NCBI RefSeq assembly: GCF_013450295.1
Contig: NZ_SKBR01000002.1
Span: forward strand, 1,512,501-1,576,500
DNA: 64,000 nucleotides
From: Streptomyces sp. AJS327
Lineage (GTDB): Bacteria > Actinomycetota > Actinomycetes > Streptomycetales > Streptomycetaceae
Direction of reading: 5' to 3'
Part shown: piece by piece, positions 54,001 through 62,035 of the stretch
Position numbering within the stretch: the first letter of the stretch is position 1
Layout: every line of letters starts with the position of its first letter
Notes under the pieces: model-generated
The model's database searches: none
Told to the model about the DNA's origin: nothing
What the model saw: only the letters and a program-made list of their open reading frames with translations
Program-made: the position numbers and the translations under genes

Positions 54001-57000
54001 AGCGCATGCGACGGCTGGGCGTCGGGCAACTCACCACCGCCGACGGCCTGTCGACCCTCCAGCGGGCCGTCGCCTCCGGCCCGCCCCAGCTCGTCCCCAT
54101 GCCGCTGACCGCCCGCGCCGCCCAGCACCTCGGCGTCGTCAGCGACCGGACGCTGCGCTGGGCCCCCGCCTCCACCCCGTCGCTGTGGAGCCCCGTCAGG
54201 GACGAGGTACGGGCCTGGCTCGACCAGCGCGAACCCGTGCCCGGCGCCGACACCCTCACCGAACTGGAGCGGCTGGCCCAGGCCCTGGTCCACGAGGCAC
54301 TGACCCGCTGGGGCCGCACCGCCCCCGCCGCCCCCGCCGACGAGGAACACCGGAGCGACGGACCGGACGGACACCCGCACCCCGCCCCCGGACAACGGCG
54401 GCTGCTCGACGCGCTGACCGACATGCTCCACCGGGCCGGACACCACCGGCCCGGCCCCGACGGCGTCGCCACCCCCCTCGGCGCACCACCCACCGACAGC
54501 GCCACACTCGCCGCGGAACTGCGCCACCGCCACCCCGACAGCGCGCCCTTCATCCAGCTGATGACACGCTGCGCCCAGGTCCTCCCCGACGTGCTCAACG
54601 GCCAACTCCCCGGCAACGAGGCACTCTTCCCACGGGGAGACGGCTCCCTGGTGGCGGACGTCTACCGGGCGAACCGGCGCGCCGAGCACTTCAACACGGT
54701 GACCGCCCGGGCCGTGGCCGCCTACGCCCGCCAGCGCCGCGACAGCGGCGGCCCCGTCACCCGGATACTGGAGGTCGGCGCCGGAACCGGAGCCACGACC
54801 GCCGCCGTGCTGGACGCCCTGCGCGCCGAGGGGCTGGACGCCGCCACCGTCAGCTACGACTACACCGACCTCTCCACCAGCCTGGTGCGCACCGGCGTCC
54901 AGCGGTTCGCCGGGGAACACCCCTTCCTCCGGGGGCGGGCCCTCGACATCGACGGCGACCTCGCGGCCCAGGACTGCCCGCCCGGCACCTACGACATCGT
55001 CGTCGCCAGCAACGTCCTGCACGCGACACCCGACGCCGCGCACACCCTCGGCCAGGTCTCCGCCCTGCTGCGGCCCGGCGGGCTCCTCGCCCTCAACGAG
55101 GTGACCCGCGCACGGGACTTCGTGACCCTCTGCTTCGGCCTGACCGACGGCTGGTGGCTCTACCAGGACCCCTGGCTGCGGCACCCCCACTCGCCGCTGC
55201 TCCCCGTGGACACCTGGCGGGCCCTGGCCCTCCAGGCCGGACTGCGCGGCTTCACCCCGCTGGGCACCCCCGGGGGCCAGGAGACCGACCAGTGGGTGAT
55301 GCTCGCCGAACGCGACGCCTGGACGGAAGAGACCGCCGCCGAGCCCCCGCGCCACGCCCCCGCCACCACCGGCGAACCCACGGCCACCGGCGAACTGGCG
55401 GCCACCGGCACCCCGGCACCGCCCACCACCGGACAGTCCCCTCCCACGGGCGGCCTGCTGGAGCGGACGGCCGCCCGTGTCGCCGCGCACTACGCGGCCG
55501 TACTCCACGTCGACGCCGAGGAACTGGACCCCGCCGTGCCCCTCGGGACCTACGGCTCCGACTCACTCGCCGACCTGGACGTCGCCGCCCGCCTGGAGAA
55601 GGACCTGGGCCAGGCGGTCAGCCGCCAGACGGTCGAGGGCGGCTCGGCCGCCGACATCGCCGCACGGCTGGTCGCCACGGCACGGCCCGCGCTGGAGGCC
55701 CTCCTCGGCACCCCCGACGGCGACACCCCGGACGGCCCGCCCGAACCAACCGAACCCGCCCACCACCCCGCGTCGCCCTCGGCGCCCGTCCACCCCGCGC
55801 CCCGCGCCCACCCCGCGCCCCCGCCCCGTCAGACCGCCGAACCAATCGCCGTGATCGGGCTGGCCGGACGCTACCCGGACGCGGACACACCGGACGAACT
55901 CTGGGACGTACTCGCCCGCGGGGCGCACGCCATCCGCGAGGTACCGGCCAGCCGCTGGTCCCTCGCCGAACACCACGACCCCCGGGGAGCGGACCCCACC
56001 CGCAGCAGCCACCGCTGGGGCGCCTTCCTGACCGGGATCGACCGCTTCGACCCGCTGCTCTTCGGTATCTCACCCCGGGAAGCGGGCCGCATCGACCCCC
56101 AGGAACGGCTGTTCCTGGAAACCGTCTGGTGCCTCCTGGAAGACGCCGGCCACACCCGGCGGCGCGCCACCGAGCGGGCACGCGCCCTCGCCGGGACCGG
56201 AGTGGGCGTCTTCACCGGCGCCATGTACGCCCCGTACGAACTGCTGGCCGCCGAACGGTGGGGGAGAGGCGAACGGGCGCTGGCCTCCTCCGGGCACTGG
56301 TCGATCGCCAACCGCACCTCACACGTGTTCGGTTTCGACGGCCCCAGCCTGGCCGTCGACTCCGCCTGCTCCTCCGCGCTGACCGCCGTCCACCTGGCGT
56401 GCGAGTCCCTCCGCCGGGGCGAGTGCGGCATGGCCGTGGCCGGGGGCGTCAACCTGATCCTCCACCCCGGCCACCACCTCGGCCTCAGCCAGGCCGGCAT
56501 GCTCTCACCGACCGGCCGCTCCCGCGCCTTCGCCGCCGACGCCGACGGCTTCGTCACGGGCGAGGGCGTCGGCGCCGTACTCCTCAGGCCCCTGAGCGAG
56601 GCCCTGCGCGACGGGGACCGCGTCCACGGCGTCATCGTCGGCTCCGGCGTCAACTCCAGCGGGACCCGCCCCCACTACACCGCGCCGGACGGCACGGCCC
56701 AGACCGAACTCATCGCCCGCACCCTCCAGGGCGGCGGAATCGACCCGGCCACCATCCAGTACGTGGAAGCCCAGGCCGTCGGCTCCCCCCTCGGCGACCC
56801 CGTCGAACTGGCCGCGCTCACCGCCGCCTACCAGCGGGCCGCCAGCCAGCCCGCCCGCTGGGCCATCGGCTCCCTCAAACCGAACATCGGCCACCTGGAG
56901 TCCGCCTCCGGCATGGCCCAGCTGACGAAGGTCCTCCTCCAGCTCCGTGAACGGACGCTGGCCCCCACCCTGTGCGACCTCCCGCACCCGGACCTGGCAC

Positions 57001-60000
57001 GGCCCGGCTCCCCGATCCACCTGGTACGCGAGCGGTGTCCCTGGCCGGAGCCCACCGGAGACGGCCCACGCCGCGCCGCGATCAGCTCCTTCGGCGCCGG
57101 AGGAGCCAACGCCCACCTGATCGTGGAACAGGCCCCCGAACCCCCCGCACCCCGCGAAACCGGAACACCGGACCGCCACACCACCGGCCGCGAACGGATC
57201 TTCGTGCTCTCGGCACGCCGCCCGGCCGAACTCCGCCGCTCCGCCGAGCGGCTGCGCGACCACCTCGCGAGCCTCGGCGGCACCCGGCCCAGCCCCGCCG
57301 ACGTCGCCCACACCCTCCGCGTGGGACGCGAACCGCTACGGCACCGGCTCGCCGTCACCGCGCCCGACCTGCCCACCCTCACGGCCCGCCTCACCAAGTG
57401 GCTCGCCGTACCGGGCGGCCACCACCCCGGCGTCCACGACCACACCACACCCGCCCCCGGCCCCGACGCCCCGGCGGAGGCCACCGCCGCGGCCCGCTGG
57501 GCCGCGGGCGCGCCACCGAACTGGCACGACCCCGACGAGCCGGACGCCCGTCCCGTGTCACTGCCGCACTACCCGTTCGCCCGCGAACGGTACTGGCTGG
57601 AAGGAACAACCGTGCTGGAGACCACCGCGGACACCGCCCGGCAGGATCCGGCCCCGCCCCAGACGGCGGGCGGAACGGAACACCACCACGCGCTGACCGA
57701 CACCGTCGCGGCCGTCCTCGGCGTCGACCCCGAGGAGATCGACCTCGACGACGCGCTCAGCGACTACGGATTCGACTCGGTCTCCGTCACGGAGCTGTCC
57801 GCGCGCCTCCGGGAACGCCACGGCCTGACACTCCGCCCCACCCTGCTCTACGAGGCACGCGACCTGCGGGGACTGGCCGCCGCCCTCACTCCGGCGACGC
57901 CGGACCCGGGCACGGCCGCCGACGCGCCGTCGCCGCCGCGGCCGGAGACCACCCCCGAACCCGCTCCCGCACACCCGGCCACCCCACCGCCCCCCACCCC
58001 GGACCCGGCGTCGCACCCCGCGAGTTCCCCCCTGCCCCCCGTGCCCCCCGGGGCACGGCAGATCGCCGTCATCGGGATGGCGGGCGCCTTCCCCGGCGCC
58101 CCGGACCTCGACGCCTTCTGGACCCAGGCGCTGACCGGACGGCGAGCCACCACCGACACCCCGCCCGCGCGCGCCGCCGGCTGGGACACCCCCGTCCACG
58201 GCGCGTTCCTCGACGCCATCGACGAGTTCGACGCCGCCTTCTTCCGGATATCGCCCCGCGAGGCCCGGCTGATGGACCCCCAGCACCGGCTGTTCCTCCG
58301 CACCGTGTGGCAGGCCGTGGAGGACGCCGGATACGACCCGGCCACCCTCGCCGGCGGCGACACCGGCGTCTTCGCCGGTGTCGCCAGCACCGAGTACGGC
58401 CAGCTCCTCCGGGCACACGGAGTCGAAGCCGACGGCCAGGCGGCCACCGGCAACGCCCACAGCGTGCTCGCCAACCGGGTCTCCTACCTCCTCGACCTGC
58501 GCGGCCCCAGCGAACCGGTGGACACCGCCTGCTCCAGCTCCCTGGTGGCCGTGCACCGCGCCGTGTCCTCCCTGAGGAACGGCGAGTGCGCCCTCGCCCT
58601 CGCCGGCGGCGTCAACCTCACCCTCACCCCCGCCGGCTTCCTCGCCTTCGGCGCCTCCGGAATGCTCTCCCCCGAGGGCCGTTGCGCCACCTTCACCGAC
58701 TCCGCCGACGGCTACGTCCGGGGCGAGGGCGTCGGCGCCGTACTCCTCAAACCACTGGACCAGGCCCGCCGCGACGGCGACCACGTGTACGCCGTGATCC
58801 GCGGCTCGGCCGTCAACCACGGAGGCCGCGCCACCTCCCTCACCGCGCCCAGCGCCACCGCCCAGGCCGAGGTGATCGTCCGCGCCTGGCGCCAGGCCGG
58901 AGCGGGCGCCGACGCCATCGGCCTCGTGGAGGCCCACGGCACCGGCACCGAACTGGGAGACCCGGTCGAGGTCAACGGACTGCGCGCCGCGTTCACCGAA
59001 CTCGGCGGCGCCACCAACCAGCGCTGCGGGCTCACCACGGGCAAGACCAACGTGGGGCACCTGGAGACCGCGGCGGGGATCGCCGGGTTCATCCGCGCCG
59101 TACTCGCCCTCCACCACGGGGTGCTGCCCCCACTCGCCGGGTTCGACCGGCCCAACCCGCTGATCGAACTCGCCGGTTCGCCGTTCTACCTGGTGGACCG
59201 CCCCCGCCCCTGGCGGGAACCCGCGGACGCGCCGCGCCACGCCGGGGTCAGCTCCTTCGGGTTCGGCGGCGTCAACGCGCACGTCGCCCTGGCCTCGGCC
59301 CCACCGGAGACCGCCACCCGCCCCGCGCGGACCGGACCGGAGGCGCTGGTCCTCAGCGCGGAAACCCCCGCGGACCTGCGGACCGCGGCCCGGCGCCTCG
59401 CCTCCCACCTGGAGCGTCTGCTGGTGCGCGGCTCGGGCGTGCCGCTCGCCGACATCGCCCACACCCTCCGCGCCGGCCGCCCCCGCGAGCGGACGGGCAT
59501 GGTGGTGCTCGCGACCGGCCTGGCCGACGCCGTGGACGCGTTCCGCCGGTACCTGGCGGACGGGCGGGACCCACGGGTCCTCGACGGCGACAGCGACCTG
59601 GCACGCGAACTCGCCGACGCCACGACCCCGGACGCCCCCCGGCACGCCCGAGCCCGGGCCGTGCGGTGGCTGCTGGGACAGGAGGCGGACGGGGACACCG
59701 AAACCGGACGGACACCGCGCAGGGTGCCGCTGCCCGGCCGGGTCTTCCGCACCGACCGCTACTGGCTGCCCGACCCCCCGTCCCGCACCCCCGCCCCACC
59801 GGAGTCCGCCCCCGTTCCGGCCGCCCGCGCCCCTCAGCCGGCGACGCCCACCCCCGCCCCCTCGCCGCGGACCGACCCCACCTCCCCGGAACCGGCCGCC
59901 CCCGTCGCCCAGCCCCCGGCGGAGTCCTCCCCACCCCCGGTGGCCCCGGCCCCGCCCCAACTCGTCCCCGCCCCCCGGCACGACCCGCCGCACGCCGTCA

Positions 60001-62012
60001 TCACCGCGATCATCGCCGAGAACCTCGGCCTGCCCGCCGACCGCGTCGACCCCGACGGGATCCTCACCGACATCGGCGTGGACTCCATCGCGGGACTGCG
60101 CGTCATGCAGCGCGTCCAGCAGCGGTACGGGGATCACATCCCGATGTTGACCATCGTCGAACACCCCACGGTCAACCGGCTCGTCGCGCACCTGACCAGC
60201 ACCTACCTCAACGAGACCGCGCCCGCGGCCCGTTCCGCCGCGGACCCCGCGGGCGACCAGCCACCACCCGCTCCGGCCGCCCCGGAGACCGGCGGACCGC
60301 CCACCCCCGAGGCCGCCCTGGCCATCCCCCTGCGGACAGGTGCCGCGACGGGCGTCCCGACCTACTGCGTCCACGACGACACCGGCGAACTGACCTGGGC
60401 CGTCTCGGAGCTGAACCGGCCCGGCAGCCCCGTCACGCCCGGGAACGACGATCCGGTGTTCGGGCTGGAGGCGGCGACCTTCGGCCCGGGCGGCCCCCCG
60501 GCCACCACCGTCGAGGCCCAGGCGGCCGCCTGCGCCCGCGCCATCACCGACGGCACCCCCGCCACCCCCGTTCGGCTGGCCGGACACGGCCTCGGCGGCC
60601 TGCTCGCCGTCGAGACCGCCCGGCTGCTGGTGGACGCGGGCTGGCAGGTCACTGAACTGGTCCTGCTCGACGCCGGGTGCCCGGACGCCAGCGCGCCACG
60701 ACGGCCCGCGGCGCTCGGCGAGGAGGCGGCACTCGCCTCGGTGGCCGCCGACTTCGCCGCCGCCTGGAATGTCCCCGGGCGGCCGGAACCCGCACCCGAC
60801 ACCGAGCCAGCACCGGACCAGCTCCTGGACGACACCGTCGACTTCCTCTCCCGATCCGGCCAGGCGCCGCTGCCACCCGCCGCGTTGCGCGACTGGTGCG
60901 CGGCGGCCGCCACCCACCGCACCGCCTTCCGTGCCGCCGCGCGGAACCACCGGTGGCGGCCCCTGGTCGGCGTCGCCCAGGCCCACGTCCACGGGGGACA
61001 GGGCGACTGGAGCCGGTGGATCGTGCCACCGCCCCGGATGACCGGCGTCACCCCCGCCGGCGACGCGACCGACGACTCCCCGCACCTCCACGACACCGAC
61101 GAGCGGCCGCCGTTCACCGGCGTCGTCAGCATCAACCGCGACGGGACCCGGCCACCGAGCTTCTGGGGCCACACCCTCCTCGGCGACGTCAGCTACGGAC
61201 TGAGCCTCTCCCACCACCTCGGCCTGGCCTACCCCGTCTTCGGACTGGAGCAGTTCTCCGTGGACGGCGGCATCCGGATCTTCGACACCATCGAGGAGAT
61301 GGCCGCCTCCCACCTCCGGGCCCTGCGGAAGAAGCAGCCCGACGGCCCCTACCTGCTGGGCGGCTACTCGCTCGGCGGCGTGGTCGCCTACGAGATCGCC
61401 CGCCAACTCCTCGACCAGGGAGCCGACGTCGGGCACCTGACCCTGATCGACGCCATCATGCCCGGCACCGACGCGTGGCACGGCATCGACACCGAGGCCC
61501 TGGAAGGCGAGGACTTCGACCTCATGTCCCTCGTGCTCGTCGCCAACGCCCTCGGCCGCCGCTGGGAGGTCACCCGGCCCCTCACCCTGGAGGAGATCTC
61601 CGGCCTCGACGTGGAGGGACAGCTGGAGGCCGTCACCGGCCACCTGTCCCGGCACGCCACCGTGGACATCGCGCGACCGGACGTCGCCCGGCTGGTCCGC
61701 GCCAACCGCGACCTGATCATCCACAACAACGACGCCCTCGCCCGCTTCCAGCCGAAACCGCTGGCCCAGCCCGTGGACACCCTGCTCTTCCACTCCACCC
61801 TCGGCCACGTGGCCCCCGGCAACCCCAACGACCTGCCAGAAGTCAGACGGACCTGCGACGACCGCAGCAACGGCTTCGCCGCCTTCACCGGCGACCGGCT
61901 CACCCTCGTCGACATCACCGCCGACCACTTCTCGATCTGCGACGACCACCACATCAAGACGGTCGCGGCGACCGTGGAGACCGCCTGGCACGACACCCGG
62001 GTGACGCCGTGA
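48090..62012 (+). CDS. Trans-AT PKS protein 4: KR-ACP of M8, M9 with C-methyltransferase, KS0 module and tandem TE
   Basis: 4640 residues from an ATG after GGGAGGA. Order: docking helices (ALLERVRRGEVPIERALEEL); KR (GGAGGLG; Tyr-AAA-Gly where Asn is usual); ACP (Ser564); KS9 (Cys830, complete); DH (GHQVSGRPVLP and DGALH); KR (YAAAS variant); C-methyltransferase (about 2085-2410, SAM motif EVGAGTGATT); ACP (Ser2492); KS10 (Cys2760, but Gln2895 in EAQAVGS replaces the HGTGT histidine, so KS0); ACP (Ser3230); KS11 (Cys3481, both His); ACP (Ser3999). Two alpha/beta-hydrolase thioesterase domains end the protein. TE1 (about 4080-4315) has Gly4167 in GHGLGG where the nucleophile serine should be, and lacks a clear catalytic histidine. 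TE2 (about 4345-4635) has Ser4427 in GYSLGG, an Asp in LIDAIMPG and His in DHFSI. TE2 should release the chain by hydrolysis or lactonisation. Confidence 0.93.
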   Translation: MNEARRALLERVRRGEVPIERALEELRGPAAPTGNTPPGGQWFRPGWERTEPPPLPSADRADVLLALGDPSTADSVGTLPGGTLVTHQPGARPHEETPGVRTADLRDGESWRALLGELAARGGAIRRAVLVTGATGGSPADWLETAFHALTALASADGPVEVALVSLAGEPPGFGAALGGFAQVLTHEERRLRAVAVRVEGTPPGFLSVAELALAELAADRPGSGEVRYTGEGRWTRQLAPLPSAPPGDQPGLPHGAVCLVSGGAGGLGRAMATHLAGRHAARLVLLSRSPATDQVRRTLEEAERLGGRAIHLRADVTDPAGAERAVAEARDTFGPVDAVLHLAGVNADAYLRHKSTAAVREVLAPKIAGAMHLDEATRAEPLTLFALFSSTASFLGAPGQSDYAAAGRALGGFAHARHRAVGRGERRGATVAVHWPLWAGGGMDMDDEGKERLRAVTGMLPLPLDAGTDALEHAVRAGEPELLYGYGDTGRITAFAARHLATTAATPDEPAAPGADGHAEPPPGDRRLAAAEEWLTEVVTRTAKLPEGTVGPHDAFAALGVDSLLIRQLTAALQERLGPLPPTLLFDHGNVRELAGHLLRTHPGALPEPETHTPDTPDTQGLPPAAPPTAEQPPRPATATPRPGPAAAPADDGDIAVIGMAGRYPGADDLATFWDNLAEGRDCVGEVPPGRWDTAATFDPRPARPGHTYGRWGGFLREVDRFDPLFFGIAPRDAELMDPQERLFLETAWTALEDAGYSRRLLHHATRTGGEHPVGVFVGVTSGQYQLIGAEEWGRGNRVSPNSSFWSIANRLSYVLDAHGPSLAVDTACSSSLVAIHLACESIRRGESRMAFAGGVNLNLHPAKYVALAQLRFLSSDGRCRAFGDGGDGYVPGEGVGAVLLKPLADAVADGDPVRAVIKATAVNHGGTTNGYTVPGPRAQGSVVAEALRRADVPPESIGYVEAHGTGTALGDPIEIEGLERAFGAAPDGEPRAIGSVKSGIGHLESAAGIAGLTKCVLQLEHRALVPTLHCDPPNRNIDFTATRFVPQRTLADWEPPAAGAPRRAAVSSFGAGGANAHIVLEEYAPASTTSPASPDTGPAEIVPLSARTDGELRAVAERLERHLARLDATGAPTPTLAEIARTLLAGRDAQPRRAALDVPTLAALREALRAMARGADHVPWALEPDTTHPDPGDREPTGDPRHQARRWLAGTDVPWADPATTSATPRRVSLPGYPFHGRRYWIPVTAPDGTAPSRTLVLGARHPLLTGHQVSGRPVLPGVAHLLAVHATLERPGGATPRPLTDITWRAPLSPLPGQDLTLRVDLGEQTAGEREFTVSTEDAEGRRISSRGRVSDTPPTPPTPLDLAALRARCADTLTGREIYQHLVPDGITYGPTYHRLERAWRGDREVLAELRVPTGDQTAPGSWGDADDWHRHATTLDGALHALLPLGQDVLATGETLVPAKAARVELHNPPAGRCLVHATLLRADPDRGHAVCRVVLTDEEGHPHAVFHELTAVRAAPPTPATPTPRTASSPERHATGQDDDGTAEPLAVSALTPRWRVRPLPPTEARPHGAALILTTGHDTGLGRRVADAHPTARLVRLDRERPGTTELARLLTSTPNLSHVYFLGGVEERRYPGDDVTHLDAAQETGVLALHRLARALADTERRDLRLVVVTNDTQQTDDLHTAPNPFAAALIGYAKVAAAELPGVEVVTVDLRTEDLRPAPGPGDPLVERLTSISTDRPGEELALMGGTLLTRVLVPATLGDPDGEPSPFRDGGVYLLLGGAGGLGLSVAGMLARRHRARLVLVGRRPEEETPREELRAIEEAGGHVRYARADITDPTALREVVAATLRREGPLDGVIHTAFTMADSAIARLEEDSLRTVLAAKARGSVALHQALADQPLGQLVFFSSAVSFTGAPGQANYAAASTFQDAYARFLATRLGRDVTLINWGFWGETGAVATDAYRQRMRRLGVGQLTTADGLSTLQRAVASGPPQLVPMPLTARAAQHLGVVSDRTLRWAPASTPSLWSPVRDEVRAWLDQREPVPGADTLTELERLAQALVHEALTRWGRTAPAAPADEEHRSDGPDGHPHPAPGQRRLLDALTDMLHRAGHHRPGPDGVATPLGAPPTDSATLAAELRHRHPDSAPFIQLMTRCAQVLPDVLNGQLPGNEALFPRGDGSLVADVYRANRRAEHFNTVTARAVAAYARQRRDSGGPVTRILEVGAGTGATTAAVLDALRAEGLDAATVSYDYTDLSTSLVRTGVQRFAGEHPFLRGRALDIDGDLAAQDCPPGTYDIVVASNVLHATPDAAHTLGQVSALLRPGGLLALNEVTRARDFVTLCFGLTDGWWLYQDPWLRHPHSPLLPVDTWRALALQAGLRGFTPLGTPGGQETDQWVMLAERDAWTEETAAEPPRHAPATTGEPTATGELAATGTPAPPTTGQSPPTGGLLERTAARVAAHYAAVLHVDAEELDPAVPLGTYGSDSLADLDVAARLEKDLGQAVSRQTVEGGSAADIAARLVATARPALEALLGTPDGDTPDGPPEPTEPAHHPASPSAPVHPAPRAHPAPPPRQTAEPIAVIGLAGRYPDADTPDELWDVLARGAHAIREVPASRWSLAEHHDPRGADPTRSSHRWGAFLTGIDRFDPLLFGISPREAGRIDPQERLFLETVWCLLEDAGHTRRRATERARALAGTGVGVFTGAMYAPYELLAAERWGRGERALASSGHWSIANRTSHVFGFDGPSLAVDSACSSALTAVHLACESLRRGECGMAVAGGVNLILHPGHHLGLSQAGMLSPTGRSRAFAADADGFVTGEGVGAVLLRPLSEALRDGDRVHGVIVGSGVNSSGTRPHYTAPDGTAQTELIARTLQGGGIDPATIQYVEAQAVGSPLGDPVELAALTAAYQRAASQPARWAIGSLKPNIGHLESASGMAQLTKVLLQLRERTLAPTLCDLPHPDLARPGSPIHLVRERCPWPEPTGDGPRRAAISSFGAGGANAHLIVEQAPEPPAPRETGTPDRHTTGRERIFVLSARRPAELRRSAERLRDHLASLGGTRPSPADVAHTLRVGREPLRHRLAVTAPDLPTLTARLTKWLAVPGGHHPGVHDHTTPAPGPDAPAEATAAARWAAGAPPNWHDPDEPDARPVSLPHYPFARERYWLEGTTVLETTADTARQDPAPPQTAGGTEHHHALTDTVAAVLGVDPEEIDLDDALSDYGFDSVSVTELSARLRERHGLTLRPTLLYEARDLRGLAAALTPATPDPGTAADAPSPPRPETTPEPAPAHPATPPPPTPDPASHPASSPLPPVPPGARQIAVIGMAGAFPGAPDLDAFWTQALTGRRATTDTPPARAAGWDTPVHGAFLDAIDEFDAAFFRISPREARLMDPQHRLFLRTVWQAVEDAGYDPATLAGGDTGVFAGVASTEYGQLLRAHGVEADGQAATGNAHSVLANRVSYLLDLRGPSEPVDTACSSSLVAVHRAVSSLRNGECALALAGGVNLTLTPAGFLAFGASGMLSPEGRCATFTDSADGYVRGEGVGAVLLKPLDQARRDGDHVYAVIRGSAVNHGGRATSLTAPSATAQAEVIVRAWRQAGAGADAIGLVEAHGTGTELGDPVEVNGLRAAFTELGGATNQRCGLTTGKTNVGHLETAAGIAGFIRAVLALHHGVLPPLAGFDRPNPLIELAGSPFYLVDRPRPWREPADAPRHAGVSSFGFGGVNAHVALASAPPETATRPARTGPEALVLSAETPADLRTAARRLASHLERLLVRGSGVPLADIAHTLRAGRPRERTGMVVLATGLADAVDAFRRYLADGRDPRVLDGDSDLARELADATTPDAPRHARARAVRWLLGQEADGDTETGRTPRRVPLPGRVFRTDRYWLPDPPSRTPAPPESAPVPAARAPQPATPTPAPSPRTDPTSPEPAAPVAQPPAESSPPPVAPAPPQLVPAPRHDPPHAVITAIIAENLGLPADRVDPDGILTDIGVDSIAGLRVMQRVQQRYGDHIPMLTIVEHPTVNRLVAHLTSTYLNETAPAARSAADPAGDQPPPAPAAPETGGPPTPEAALAIPLRTGAATGVPTYCVHDDTGELTWAVSELNRPGSPVTPGNDDPVFGLEAATFGPGGPPATTVEAQAAACARAITDGTPATPVRLAGHGLGGLLAVETARLLVDAGWQVTELVLLDAGCPDASAPRRPAALGEEAALASVAADFAAAWNVPGRPEPAPDTEPAPDQLLDDTVDFLSRSGQAPLPPAALRDWCAAAATHRTAFRAAARNHRWRPLVGVAQAHVHGGQGDWSRWIVPPPRMTGVTPAGDATDDSPHLHDTDERPPFTGVVSINRDGTRPPSFWGHTLLGDVSYGLSLSHHLGLAYPVFGLEQFSVDGGIRIFDTIEEMAASHLRALRKKQPDGPYLLGGYSLGGVVAYEIARQLLDQGADVGHLTLIDAIMPGTDAWHGIDTEALEGEDFDLMSLVLVANALGRRWEVTRPLTLEEISGLDVEGQLEAVTGHLSRHATVDIARPDVARLVRANRDLIIHNNDALARFQPKPLAQPVDTLLFHSTLGHVAPGNPNDLPEVRRTCDDRSNGFAAFTGDRLTLVDITADHFSICDDHHIKTVAATVETAWHDTRVTP

Positions 62013-62035
62013 CACCCCAGGCCCAAGGACAACCC

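Noticed and set aside
58055..59300. KS11 as a further KS0
   Set aside because: Cysteine 3481, the HGTGT histidine and the NVGH histidine are all present, so it should extend.
18786..62012. HMG-synthase-type beta-branching or halogenation
   Set aside because: No HMGS, ECH, free KS or halogenase gene and no tandem ACP pair typical of branching modules is visible in the window.
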